The position numbers were made by a program, and so were the translations under genes. Under the pieces are notes generated by a model. The model did no database searches and had not been told where the DNA came from. It saw only the letters and a list, made by a program, of their open reading frames with translations. Shown here piece by piece: positions 39,183-47,682 of a stretch of DNA of 64,000 nucleotides (within the stretch, counting starts at the first letter, position 1; every line of letters starts with the position of its first letter). Source of the stretch: Peribacillus loiseleuriae (lineage in GTDB: Bacteria; Bacillota; Bacilli; Bacillales; DSM-1321); NCBI RefSeq assembly GCF_001183985.1, contig NZ_LFZW01000001.1, positions 4,918,591-4,982,590 on the forward strand, written 5' to 3'.

Positions 39183-40142
39183 CTAATGACGCGCTTCAAT
39201 AAAATGCGAATGGTTCATTGTTGCAACAAAAGAATGTGTTGAAACTTTATCCGTCTCTTTTTTATGAACCCCCTTCAAAAGAAGGCCATCAGTAATGCCC
39301 GTAGCTACAAAAAAGCAGTCATTTGATTTCACAATTTGATCCATCGTCAATACAGCACTTGGATTTACCAGTCCCATCTTGATACAGCGCGCCGTCTCTT
39401 CTTCTGTTTCTGGGACGAGTCTAGCCTGAAAGTCACCACCGAGACATTTTAGCGCAACAGCCGCAATCACTCCTTCTGGTGCACCACCTGTACCGACAAG
39501 GATATCCACATCTAGCTCTTCAATCGCTGTTGCAATTGCTCCTGTTATGTCAACGTCTGAAAATAAGCGTACTTTAGCACCGACTTCAAAGACTTGCTTT
39601 ATTAAATAATCATGGCGTGGACGATCTTGCATCATCACCGTCAGCTCACTAATATCTTTTCCAAGAGCTTTTGCGACAGCTTTCATATTTTCTGTAAGGG
39701 AAGCTGTTATATCTATACAGCCTTTCGCTTTAGGTCCGACTGCTATCTTTTCCATATACATATCTGGTGCATGTAAAAGGGTTCCCTTCTCTGCAACCGC
39801 AATGACCGCCAGTGAGTTATCCTGTCCTTTTGAAACAAGCGTCGTTCCTTCGACGGGATCAACCGCAATGTCAACATCAGGCCCATTTCCCACACCGAGC
39901 CTTTCACCAATATACAGCATCGGTGCTTCATCCATTTCTCCTTCACCAATAACAATTACTGCATTCATATTTATACAGTTCATTTCATTTCGCATGGCTT
40001 CGGTACCTGCACCGTCCGCTTCGTTTTTATTTCCTTTTCCAATCCACGGATACGCAGCAACGGCTGCTTTTTGGGAAACTGTTAGAAATGCTCCAGCCAG
40101 TGACTGAATATTTTCTTTCTGTTCAATAGTTAATCCAGACAA
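39183..40142 (-). CDS. glpX: Class II fructose-1,6-bisphosphatase (GlpX family)
   Basis: Removes the C1 phosphate of fructose-1,6-bisphosphate; some members also take sedoheptulose-1,7-bisphosphate. 319 residues from the TTG eight nt after GGGG (a GTG at 40151 overlaps it). Metal and substrate motifs are clear: VIGEGEMDEAPM, AVDPVEGTT, and VDILVGTGGAPEGV. Bacilli usually keep a glpX beside murA/rho, so this copy may be extra. It follows dhaL on the same strand, with a possible own promoter (TTGAAT-N17-TAAATA) in the 114-nt gap. SBPase activity would suit erythrose-4-phosphate use. Confidence 0.95.
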   Translation of the reverse strand: MSGLTIEQKENIQSLAGAFLTVSQKAAVAAYPWIGKGNKNEADGAGTEAMRNEMNCINMNAVIVIGEGEMDEAPMLYIGERLGVGNGPDVDIAVDPVEGTTLVSKGQDNSLAVIAVAEKGTLLHAPDMYMEKIAVGPKAKGCIDITASLTENMKAVAKALGKDISELTVMMQDRPRHDYLIKQVFEVGAKVRLFSDVDITGAIATAIEELDVDILVGTGGAPEGVIAAVALKCLGGDFQARLVPETEEETARCIKMGLVNPSAVLTMDQIVKSNDCFFVATGITDGLLLKGVHKKETDKVSTHSFVATMNHSHFIEARH

Positions 40143-40256
40143 TGAACTCACCCCTTATATTCAGTAGAATAAATTCCTATGGATTATTTAGTGCGTTCTA
40201 TCTATACATTCAACTGTCCTACCGGCAGTGTTTCATTGAGTAAAAAAACTTCTTAA

Positions 40257-40907
40257 TTATGCTACTTGGGCAGATTTAATGGTCGTTAAAAAGGTTTTTA
40301 GAATCATAAACGATGATGCTGCACCAGGATCTATCGTACCGAGAGACCGTTCTCCAAGACGACTAGAACGTCCGCGTTTAGACAAAATGTCTTTTGTAGA
40401 TTCCATTCCTTTTTCAGCCGCTTGTACAACACTTTCAAAAGCTGATAAAAAGTCGTTCGATTTCCCAAAATTAGATTGTAGACTTTCAAGTGCCGGTTGT
40501 AGCGTGTCAATCATCGTTTTATCGCCAACTTCTGCTTTCCCACGCTCTTTAATTCCCTCAATAAACGCAATCCAGAAATCCTTTAAATCTTCACCTGATA
40601 ATTCAGATTTTCCCTGGAATGCTTTTGCCCCTCTCATAAAGCCCGTTGCATAAAGCGGGCCGACTGAAGAACCAACTGCACTTAAAAAGGTGCGTCCTGT
40701 CACGATACTAATTTTGCCGCAATCTTGTTCCTCTTTCAAGTCTCCTTCAAGCTTTTCATTCACAGCCTGCCAGCCAATTGACATTGTCACACCGTGATCA
40801 CCGTCTCCGAGTTTCCGATCGAGCTCGCATAAATAATCTTTTTCTGCTTCTATCATTGTTACAACATTTTTCAAGAATACTTTAATTTCTTCAGCTGTTA
40901 TTTTCAT
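40257..40907 (-). CDS. dhaL: Dihydroxyacetone kinase subunit DhaL (probable erythrulose kinase component)
   Basis: ADP/ATP-binding half of a DhaK/DhaL kinase. 216 residues starting at the ATG six nt after GGAGGA. The Mg-nucleotide motif is LDRKLGDGDHGVTM, and TFLSAVGSSVGPLYATGF is the glycine-rich segment. No DhaM phosphotransferase gene is nearby, so ATP rather than PTS-linked phosphoryl transfer is expected. The polyol dehydrogenases and an RpiB-type isomerase around it point to erythrulose rather than dihydroxyacetone as substrate; sequence alone cannot settle this. Confidence 0.92.
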   Translation of the reverse strand: MKITAEEIKVFLKNVVTMIEAEKDYLCELDRKLGDGDHGVTMSIGWQAVNEKLEGDLKEEQDCGKISIVTGRTFLSAVGSSVGPLYATGFMRGAKAFQGKSELSGEDLKDFWIAFIEGIKERGKAEVGDKTMIDTLQPALESLQSNFGKSNDFLSAFESVVQAAEKGMESTKDILSKRGRSSRLGERSLGTIDPGAASSFMILKTFLTTIKSAQVA

Positions 40908-40920
40908 TGCGGGTTCCTCC

Positions 40921-41925
40921 TCATTTTTGAACGTACATTGGACAGTCTGCTGGATGATCAATAAACGCTGCCAACTCTTCGTCTAATTTTGTAATCGTGA
41001 CAGATGCGCCGCCCATCTCAAGTGACGTGCTATAGCTACCAACGTAAGAACGGTGAATCTCAATCCCTTTTTCGCTCAAAATTTGTTCTACACGTCTGAA
41101 CATTATATAAAGTTCCATGTTTGTTGTGGAACCCAATCCGTTTACAAGAACCGCTACTTTTTCTCCTGAATCGATCGGCATATCCGTTAAAATGTCATGA
41201 ACAAGGCGATCTACCACTTGATCTGCAGGCTGCAAGTCACCTTTTTCAATCCCTGGTTCACCGTGATGGCCAAGACCAATTTCCATTTCATTTTCAGCAA
41301 GCACAAAGCTCGGTTTTCCCGTCTGGGGAAGTGAACAAGGTGTTAAACCTACACCCATTGTACGTGTGTAATCGTTTGCCTTTTGTGCAACACGAACAAC
41401 ATCATCCAGGTTATACCCTTTATCTGCTGCTGCACCCGCTGCTTTTGTTACAAAAAACTCACCAGCTATTCCTCTGCGCTTTTCTTTTTCTTCTTTTGGT
41501 GCAGATGCCACGTCATCTGTCACAAGAACCGATCCAACACGGATACCGCTTTCAAGATCCGCTAGCTCTGCGGCCATACCGAAGTTCATCACATCTCCAG
41601 CATAGTTGCCATATACGTAAATAACACCTTCGCCTTTATCGATTACTTTCGTCGCTTCCAAAATGGGATCTGGAGGTGGAGAAGCAAAAATATTCCCTAC
41701 AGCCACACCATCTGCCATGCCGTCACCAACATACCCTATAAAAGCAGGCTCATGGCCGGAACCACCACCAATTAATACACCCACTTTTCCTTCGCGCGTT
41801 TCTTTTGCCGTAACGAGTGCACGCTCATTTTCAGTCAGTTGTCTTACATGATTGGGATATGCCTTCACATAGCCTTCAATCATTTCTTCAACAACTTTTG
41901 TCGGATTATTAATAAGCTTTTTCAT
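40921..41925 (-). CDS. dhaK: Dihydroxyacetone kinase subunit DhaK (probable erythrulose kinase component)
   Basis: Substrate-binding half that holds the ketose as a covalent hemiaminal on His. 334 residues: GGGSGHEPAFIGYVGDGM near the N-terminus, SPPPDPILEA, VYGNYAGDVMNFGMA, and GLGHHGEPGIE with the covalent His. In the Mycobacterium smegmatis tetritol pathways, members of this family act as D- or L-erythrulose kinases. Overlaps the rpiB-like stop by 4 nt (ATGA), so the two are translationally coupled. AAGGAG lies ahead of the ATG. Confidence 0.93.
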   Translation of the reverse strand: MKKLINNPTKVVEEMIEGYVKAYPNHVRQLTENERALVTAKETREGKVGVLIGGGSGHEPAFIGYVGDGMADGVAVGNIFASPPPDPILEATKVIDKGEGVIYVYGNYAGDVMNFGMAAELADLESGIRVGSVLVTDDVASAPKEEKEKRRGIAGEFFVTKAAGAAADKGYNLDDVVRVAQKANDYTRTMGVGLTPCSLPQTGKPSFVLAENEMEIGLGHHGEPGIEKGDLQPADQVVDRLVHDILTDMPIDSGEKVAVLVNGLGSTTNMELYIMFRRVEQILSEKGIEIHRSYVGSYSTSLEMGGASVTITKLDEELAAFIDHPADCPMYVQK

Positions 41926-42386
41926 ACTCCTGCTCCTTTCAGAAATTCCTGTTCTTTATCCATAATTTGTTGTATTTTCCTCGCTGAGTTACCACCTGGG
42001 AAGTCGGACTCTAAATATGCCTTTACAACGTTTTTAGCCGGTTCAATTCCGATCACTTTTGCTCCCATTGTTAACACCTGTGCATCATTGCTCTTTTGAG
42101 CACGCTCTGCCGAATACGTATCGTGGCATAATGCCGCGCGAATGCCAGGTACCTTTCCAGCCGCAATCGCCATACCAATTCCAGTTCCACAAACAAGAAT
42201 AGCCCGATCTATTTTTTGCTCATTAATATCGTTTGAAGCTTGAAATGCAACACCTGGATAATCGATTTCTGTACAAGAATCATCAGATCCATAATCGACA
42301 ACTTCGTGTCCAAACTCCTCAATATACTTCTTCAAGCTATTTTTCATATCAAATGCGTTATGATCAGAACCTAATCCAATTTTCAT
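41922..42386 (-). CDS. rpiB: RpiB/LacAB-family sugar-phosphate isomerase (probable erythrulose-4-phosphate isomerase)
   Basis: 154 residues: GLGSDHNAFDMKN, DYPGVA, and the catalytic Cys in LVCGTGIGMAIAAGKVPGIRAA. Family members isomerise ribulose-5-P, allose-6-P, galactose-6-P, or (EryI/DerI type) D-erythrulose-4-P to D-erythrose-4-P. The kinase gene coupled to it favours the last. First gene of a rpiB-dhaK-dhaL unit with its own promoter and repeat array at 42454-42490. Confidence 0.92.
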   Translation of the reverse strand: MKIGLGSDHNAFDMKNSLKKYIEEFGHEVVDYGSDDSCTEIDYPGVAFQASNDINEQKIDRAILVCGTGIGMAIAAGKVPGIRAALCHDTYSAERAQKSNDAQVLTMGAKVIGIEPAKNVVKAYLESDFPGGNSARKIQQIMDKEQEFLKGAGV

Positions 42387-42453
42387 TATACAGCGTCCTT
42401 TCCATATTTTCTTGTTTTATTCTTAAGTTTATTTTTTCATTTTATTATCAATA

Positions 42454-42490
42454 TGTCAACATTTACTTTCTTTTATTTTCGTTTATTTTC
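42454..42490 (-). promoter_or_regulatory. rpiB operon promoter with three tandem 10-bp repeats
   Basis: Plus-strand blocks ATTTACTTTC (42461-42470), TTTTATTTTC (42471-42480), GTTTATTTTC (42481-42490) are three exact-length tandem repeats, i.e. GAAARTAAAN on the transcribed direction. They end one base from TTGACA (minus, 42459-42454). The -10 is A-rich and weak. Likely operator of the DeoR protein at 45415. Confidence 0.7.
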
Positions 42491-42497
42491 ACTTCGA

Positions 42498-42528
42498 TAA
42501 AAAAAGAGAACATCTATAAGATGCTCTC
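42498..42528 (-). terminator. Terminator after the polyol MFS gene
   Basis: Minus strand GAGAGCATC-ttata-GATGTTCTC then TTTTTTT. It separates the eltD-MFS unit from the rpiB operon. Confidence 0.85.
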
Positions 42529-42542
42529 ATTCATTCTTTTTA

Positions 42543-43805
42543 TTAAACAGCCTGAACATCTGATAAGTTATTAATGTTTTCTTCTTTTTTCGGAAGTGTA
42601 ACAAACCTCATTATAAATGCGCTTAATAAATATAGTCCTGAATAAATCCATAGAATGCCTACTGTACCTACACTTCCAATAAACAGACCAACAATCGCCG
42701 GGCCAACAAACGTGCTTAGGCCAGCACCAAGATTTAAAATAGACATCGCAGCTCCCCGATTTTCAGGAGCAAGTGATGGTATGAGGGCAGAAAGCGGCAC
42801 GAATGCTGCCACACATGCACCGAAACATATCGCAACAATGATTGTGGCCAAATAATTAGGTCCCATGAACTTTGGAATATAATAAAGAGTCATGATCGTG
42901 ATCGCACAGCCCACACCACCGAACCACATTACAGTATTTCTCCACCCCAGTTTATCTCCAACAACGCCCCAAATGATATTAAAGATCACGTTGCTTGTCC
43001 AAAGTGCACCATAAATTTGTAGCCATTCTGTCCGTGTAAAACCGATTTCTATCATGTACGCTGGAAGAAAAACAACCAGTCCATACGCACCGGCAGTATT
43101 AATCGTTCGAACAATTCCTCCAAGGCCGACTTTCGGTCGTTCAAATGCTATAGTAATTCCTTTTGAAAGATATTTAATCATTTCCGCTTTTGTCTCGAAT
43201 GTTTTTCTATTACTACCATCATCTTTATTTAAAAGAATCGCAAGAATGGCTCCTAGTGCTACAAAAATCAACGCACTCCAAAGCGTTTTCATTTCTCCTA
43301 AGTATGGCAAAACAAAACTTGAATAATAAGCACCAAGAACGTTCAATCCAGCGGCGAACGATACCCAAAACCAACCTACAGCCGTTCCAAGTTTTTCAGC
43401 TGGTGCGTAATACGTCAGCCAAACAAGGAATGAGTAAGCAAATAACGGATATCCAAGCCCACGAAGTGAATAGGTTGGAATCATAACAGCCAAATTCATC
43501 GTTTTAAGACCGACAGTTAAAAAGATAACGGTTCCAATAACAAATAAAACGACGCCTATTGTCATGGTTTTACGCGGACCTAAAACTTCAGCAAGTACAC
43601 CTGAAAACCATGCTGCAATCGCCACGGCGAAACCGTATACACTAAATAGCAACGCTGATTGTTGAATAGTCAGACCGTTATCAATTAAATATGAAGAAAG
43701 CCATCCTTGTTCGAGCCCATCCCCCATCATAAACAGTAAGATACCTATAAATCCCATGGCCATTTTAGAATCCATTCCAAGCTTGCCTAAAAGTCCTTTA
43801 TTCAT
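42543..43805 (-). CDS. MFS polyol transporter (RbtT/DalT/CsbX type)
   Basis: 420 residues with 12 predicted membrane segments and the A-motif-like loop GVLAEVLGPRKTM after helix 2, repeated as GVVGDKLGWRN in the second half. Overall it resembles ribitol/D-arabinitol transporters and B. subtilis CsbX. The surrounding enzymes make a four-carbon polyol its likely substrate (inference). GGAGG precedes the ATG. It follows the zinc dehydrogenase gene by 71 nt and ends at a strong terminator, so the two form one operon. Confidence 0.88.
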   Translation of the reverse strand: MNKGLLGKLGMDSKMAMGFIGILLFMMGDGLEQGWLSSYLIDNGLTIQQSALLFSVYGFAVAIAAWFSGVLAEVLGPRKTMTIGVVLFVIGTVIFLTVGLKTMNLAVMIPTYSLRGLGYPLFAYSFLVWLTYYAPAEKLGTAVGWFWVSFAAGLNVLGAYYSSFVLPYLGEMKTLWSALIFVALGAILAILLNKDDGSNRKTFETKAEMIKYLSKGITIAFERPKVGLGGIVRTINTAGAYGLVVFLPAYMIEIGFTRTEWLQIYGALWTSNVIFNIIWGVVGDKLGWRNTVMWFGGVGCAITIMTLYYIPKFMGPNYLATIIVAICFGACVAAFVPLSALIPSLAPENRGAAMSILNLGAGLSTFVGPAIVGLFIGSVGTVGILWIYSGLYLLSAFIMRFVTLPKKEENINNLSDVQAV

Positions 43806-43876
43806 CCCTTTACCTCCTCCTTTTTTAAAAAAAGGTCCCTGACATGCTACAGGAACCTATAATAAATTCGCTTTTT

Positions 43877-44995
43877 TTACAGATTGGGATTAAGTACTAC
43901 TTTTAATGACTCCGCTCCATTTTTCACAAGTTGGAACCCTTCCGCAAATTTTTCAAGTGGCAACACGTGCGTGACAACGCCATCAGTCGGAAGGTCTCCA
44001 TTCGCAATCCCCTTCATAACGGGTTCATAGCAATATGGTCCAAGGTGAGAGCCAAGTACATCAAGCTCTTTCCGGTCACTAATAATACTCCAGTCAACTG
44101 TAACAGGATCTTTAAATACACTGAATTCAACAAATCGACCCAGCTTACGAATCATTTTCAATCCTTGTTCTACTGATTTTTGAGCACCTGTTGCTTCAAT
44201 ATAAATATCACAGCCATAACCATCTGTTAGTTCCTTTACAATTGCATCCACATCGTCTTTCGCCGGATTCAATACTAGGTCAGCACCGAAATTTTTCGCC
44301 ATTTCAAGACGATCTTCATTCAAATCTAGCACGATTAATTTACCCGCTCCTGACTTTTTGATCGCACCGATCATTCCAAGTCCAAGTGTTCCTGCTCCTG
44401 CCAACACAACCACATCATCCAACTGGACTTGTGCACGTTCTACAGCATGATAAGAACACGCATAAGGCTCGATTAAGATTGCCTTTTCAATCGGAAGATC
44501 TTCCGGTACTTTATAGTTAATGGCTTCTTTTGTAAATTTCATATACTCCGCCATCGCACCATTCACATTATTCTGGAAGCCATATAAATCATGCTTTTCA
44601 CACATCCAATATTGTCCACGGTTACAGAATCGGCAGTCCCAACAAGGAACAATTTGTTCTGAAATAATACGATCACCAATTTTAAAATCACCTTTCACAC
44701 CTTCACCAAGTGCTACAACATGTCCGATAAATTCATGTCCCGGAATCATCGGTGCTTTAATGTACGCAGGCTGTGTTTCATCTCCCCAGAAGCTTGGTGC
44801 TCCATCAAACGCTTTCAAATCTCCCGCACAAATACCACATGCCTCCACTTTAACGAGGATTTCTCCATCGTTAATTTGAGGAACTGCCACCTCTTCCAGG
44901 CGGTAGTCACCAGGCGAGTACGCAACAACCGCTTTCATCGTTGTCGGAATATTTCTAACTTCACTTTTTTGTGTTACTATTTGATTTGTATGCAT
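43877..44995 (-). CDS. Zinc-dependent polyol dehydrogenase (erythritol/L-threitol dehydrogenase-like)
   Basis: 372-residue MDR protein. Catalytic zinc ligands CGICAGD and GHEFIGHV; structural zinc loop CWDCRFCNRGQYWMC with four Cys; NAD site GAGTLGLGMIGAI. It looks closest to the EltD-type enzymes that oxidise erythritol and L-threitol to L-erythrulose in M. smegmatis, but other polyols or diols cannot be excluded. First gene of its operon, with promoter and repeats at 45173-45236. GAGGAG lies upstream of the ATG. Confidence 0.85.
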   Translation of the reverse strand: MHTNQIVTQKSEVRNIPTTMKAVVAYSPGDYRLEEVAVPQINDGEILVKVEACGICAGDLKAFDGAPSFWGDETQPAYIKAPMIPGHEFIGHVVALGEGVKGDFKIGDRIISEQIVPCWDCRFCNRGQYWMCEKHDLYGFQNNVNGAMAEYMKFTKEAINYKVPEDLPIEKAILIEPYACSYHAVERAQVQLDDVVVLAGAGTLGLGMIGAIKKSGAGKLIVLDLNEDRLEMAKNFGADLVLNPAKDDVDAIVKELTDGYGCDIYIEATGAQKSVEQGLKMIRKLGRFVEFSVFKDPVTVDWSIISDRKELDVLGSHLGPYCYEPVMKGIANGDLPTDGVVTHVLPLEKFAEGFQLVKNGAESLKVVLNPNL

Positions 44996-45172
44996 CTTTC
45001 ATCGCTCCTCTTCTTTAGCTGAAATTTTGCTGCCCTCACATTCGACAACGCTTACATTTACTTTGATAGTTGAAATTTCTAAAGCCTTTTCCATTAAAGG
45101 CAGTTTATCTGTTACACATTTCCAATATTCTTTTAGCTTTATTTACAAGAGCTTATCCTGTTTACGATTTTC

Positions 45173-45236
45173 ATTATATTATATTTATTATTGATTAGTC
45201 AACTTATTTTTTCGATTACTTTCAATATACTTTCAT
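45173..45236 (-). promoter_or_regulatory. Promoter and repeat array for the zinc dehydrogenase operon
   Basis: Minus strand TTGACT (45202-45197), 18 nt, TATAAT (45178-45173). Immediately upstream lie GAAAGTATATT, GAAAGTAATC and GAAAAAATAAG, three copies at 10-11 bp spacing ending at the -35 box. The same design precedes rpiB and the SDR gene. The rest of the 44996-45414 gap shows no gene. Confidence 0.7.
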
Positions 45237-45387
45237 TTGTTTTTGATTTTTAAAATACATTACATTATTAACGCCAAATGATGTACTATTAGATGTAATA
45301 TAAATAATAAAGTTTCTATAGTGCCTTTTATGAGTCCATCATGAATCTTTCTTTTAATTTCAAATGTTTTGTAATCGAATACAAAAC

Positions 45388-45397
45388 GAAAATAAAC
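45388..45397 (+). promoter_or_regulatory. Single GAAAATAAAC block in the DeoR gene leader
   Basis: Identical to one of the repeat units before rpiB (on the opposite strand) and lying 18 nt ahead of the regulator's ATG. May be an autoregulatory site. Confidence 0.35.
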
Positions 45398-45414
45398 ATA
45401 TGCAGGTGATAAGA

Positions 45415-46203
45415 ATGACGAAAATGTTTGCATCAGAAAGACAAAAAATTATTATGGATAAGCTAATGAATCAACAACGTGTAACTATTAAAGAGCTCTC
45501 TGAAGAGATCAAAGTTTCCGAGGCAACATTACGAACAGATTTATCCAAGATGGAGGAATCCGGATTATTGAAACGGACACACGGCGGCGCTGTTTTATCC
45601 GAACATCAAGATAGCGACACAAGTTTCTCTATGCGTGAGAGCAAAAATAGAGATGAAAAATCAGCTATCGCTAAAAAAGCAGCTGAGCTTTTATCTAGTG
45701 GCCAGTGTATTATGCTTGATGCTAGTTCAACTGCTCTTGAACTAGCTCGTATATTAAGGGATACATCAATCCGTTTAACTGTCGTGACAAGCGGCATAAA
45801 CACCGCATTGGAACTAAACAATCATTCAGATATTACTGTTATTTTATTAGGAGGGATTGTAAAACGAGGTTCTAATTCATTGGAAGGGAATCTGGGCATT
45901 AGTATTTTAAGTAAAATACATATTGATGCTATGTTTACTTCTGCAAATGGGTTTTCAATTGATTCTGGTTTGACCGACTTCAGCGTATACGAAGTTGAAT
46001 TAAAAAAAGCAATGGTCAACGCTTCTAACAAGGTGATCGCTCTTCTGGATCATACAAAAATGAATAAAAACTCAATCGCATCTTTCGCGTCTATTGATCA
46101 ACTCGATTTAATTATTACAAATGACGAACTCCCAGATGGTTATGCTGTAAAACTAGAGGATCAAGGTATTGAAGTCCTCATTGTTTCTGGTAACACAAAC
46201 TAA
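45415..46203 (+). CDS. DeoR/GlpR-family transcriptional regulator of the polyol locus
   Basis: 262 residues. N-terminal winged helix (ERQKIIMDKLMNQQRVTIKELSEEIKVSEATLRTDLSKMEESGLLKRTHGGA in pieces) with the DeoR signature, then the RpiA-like sensor domain (MLDASSTALELAR, TSGINTALELN, LLGGIVKRGSNSLEG, DHTKMNKNS) that binds sugar phosphates. Start at the ATG after CAGGTGA; an upstream ATG in frame lacks a site. Divergent from the dehydrogenase operon it most likely controls; erythrulose-phosphate or a related intermediate would be the expected effector. Confidence 0.92.
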   Translation: MTKMFASERQKIIMDKLMNQQRVTIKELSEEIKVSEATLRTDLSKMEESGLLKRTHGGAVLSEHQDSDTSFSMRESKNRDEKSAIAKKAAELLSSGQCIMLDASSTALELARILRDTSIRLTVVTSGINTALELNNHSDITVILLGGIVKRGSNSLEGNLGISILSKIHIDAMFTSANGFSIDSGLTDFSVYEVELKKAMVNASNKVIALLDHTKMNKNSIASFASIDQLDLIITNDELPDGYAVKLEDQGIEVLIVSGNTN

Positions 46204-46268
46204 AAAGTAACCGAATTTTATTTACGTAGTTCAGTAACGTGGAGAAATATCACTCATAACACATTAAA

Positions 46269-46296
46269 CAGCATATCAAATATATGCTGTTTTTTC
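46269..46296 (+). terminator. Terminator after the DeoR gene
   Basis: CAGCATAT-caaat-ATATGCTG then TTTTTTC. Confidence 0.85.
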
Positions 46297-46370
46297 ATCG
46301 CTATTATAAACTAAAGAAAGACTAGGTTGTTGATATAATAGGAAGGTGACTACAAATCATTATATATAGA

Positions 46371-46411
46371 CAAAAAGTAGAGCGCTAAAACCATTCCGTT
46401 TAGCACTCTAC
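46371..46411 (-). terminator. Terminator after the SDR gene
   Basis: Minus strand GTAGAGTGCTAAA loop TTTAGCGCTCTAC then TTTTTG; 13-bp stem with one G-T pair. Confidence 0.85.
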
Positions 46412-46467
46412 CGTTATCGTAATTACTGTTTTTGTCCAAAAAAACAGAACTATAGATTTTAGTATTT

Positions 46468-47238
46468 TTACCAGATTGTGTATCCGCCATCTACTATAAA
46501 TGTAGATCCAGTTGTAAAAGTCGATGCGTCAGATGCCAAATAAATGGCCAGACCGCCAAGCTCATGGGGTTCACCCAGCCTTTTCAGTGGTACGAGGTCA
46601 AGCACATGTGCAAGCTCTCCTCCAGGTGCAAAGATTGGTTTCGTCATCTCTGTTTTCATATAGCCCGGCGCAATGGCATTGACACGAATATTGTTTCCTG
46701 CCCATTCGGATGCCATACATTTTGTCATCATATCAACCGCTGCTTTTGATGCGTTGTATGCACACTGTGCTTCAGTATTCGCAATAAAACTCGACATTGA
46801 TGCCATATTAATTATGGACCCGCCACCCTGCATTTTCATTTGTTTACCGCTATACTTTGAAACTAGGAAGACACCGTTTACATTTACATCCATTGTTTTC
46901 TTCCAATCTTCTAAACTCTGTTCTTCCACTGTGATTTTTTGGCATATCCCCGCATTATTAATGACAACATTCAGCTCATTGAATTCGCCTACAATTTGAT
47001 CAACCATGGCTCTGACCTGTTCTTCACTTGTTACATCTACTTGAAGACCCAATGTTTTTCCACCAAATGAAGCTAATTCTTTCGCCGCTTGTTGTGCTGA
47101 AGCCAATTCCATATCTGCAATGATAATATTTGCACCAACCTGAGCCAATGCTTCAGCCATGGCCTTCCCAAGCCCCCTTGCTCCTCCAGTAACTAGAGCT
47201 GTTTTGCCTTTCAAACTAAATAATTGTTGGTAATCCAT
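46468..47238 (-). CDS. SDR-family polyol dehydrogenase (D-threitol dehydrogenase-like)
   Basis: 256-residue classical short-chain dehydrogenase: TGGARGLGKAMA nucleotide site, NNAGI, catalytic Ser in NMASMSSF and YNASK Tyr/Lys. It is like the SDR polyol dehydrogenases (sorbitol/D-threitol/galactitol types). Beside the zinc dehydrogenase this suggests one enzyme for each tetritol stereoisomer, both feeding erythrulose. GGAGTG precedes the ATG. Its promoter carries the same repeats as the other two units. Confidence 0.88.
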   Translation of the reverse strand: MDYQQLFSLKGKTALVTGGARGLGKAMAEALAQVGANIIIADMELASAQQAAKELASFGGKTLGLQVDVTSEEQVRAMVDQIVGEFNELNVVINNAGICQKITVEEQSLEDWKKTMDVNVNGVFLVSKYSGKQMKMQGGGSIINMASMSSFIANTEAQCAYNASKAAVDMMTKCMASEWAGNNIRVNAIAPGYMKTEMTKPIFAPGGELAHVLDLVPLKRLGEPHELGGLAIYLASDASTFTTGSTFIVDGGYTIW

Positions 47239-47301
47239 TTACTTCACTCCTCATGACTAAATTTTCAAGACTTTATTATATTTTATCAATTGTTTTCATT
47301 T

Positions 47302-47348
47302 TGTCAATTTTACTTTCGTATAATCACTTTTATTTTCATTTATCTTTC
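47302..47348 (-). promoter_or_regulatory. SDR gene promoter with GAAARTAAA repeats
   Basis: TTGACA (minus, 47307-47302) is directly preceded upstream by GAAAGTAAAA (47317-47308), a degenerate ten-base unit, GAAAATAAAA (47337-47328) and GAAAGATAAAT (47348-47338), all in 10-bp phase. Same layout as at 42454 and 45173. Confidence 0.7.
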
Positions 47349-47563
47349 GCGAAGGTTTTAAACTGTTAGATCACAACTCTAATATTCGTAGAAAAAGAAT
47401 AATTACTTCCGAGAAATACCTCTAAACGAATTCAAGTAATTCATTCATAAACTAGTGTATCAACCATGGATTATTAAACCTTGAAAGACCTATAGAATAA
47501 AGAAATACAAATCAACAGCTGTACCATTCATTAAGAGCCCAATAATCAAGCTATCCGTACGCA

Positions 47564-47596
47564 TCAAAAAAATCGCCTGCCAATAGGCAAGCGATT
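47564..47596 (-). terminator. Terminator after ywoG-like MFS gene
   Basis: Minus strand AATCGC-TTGCC-tatt-GGCAGGCGATT then TTTTTTGATG. The remainder of the interval 47349-47682 shows nothing else. Confidence 0.85.
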
Positions 47597-47682
47597 CAAA
47601 AAGGGGGAATTTCTTTGAAAAAATCATCGTACTTTTATTATTTCACCAAATGATTTTTTTATTCACTTATTCTCAAATAAAT

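Noticed and set aside
40257..41925. PTS-dependent dihydroxyacetone kinase
   Set aside because: No DhaM gene is adjacent, and the partner genes are polyol dehydrogenases and an isomerase; ATP-dependent erythrulose phosphorylation fits better, though not proven.
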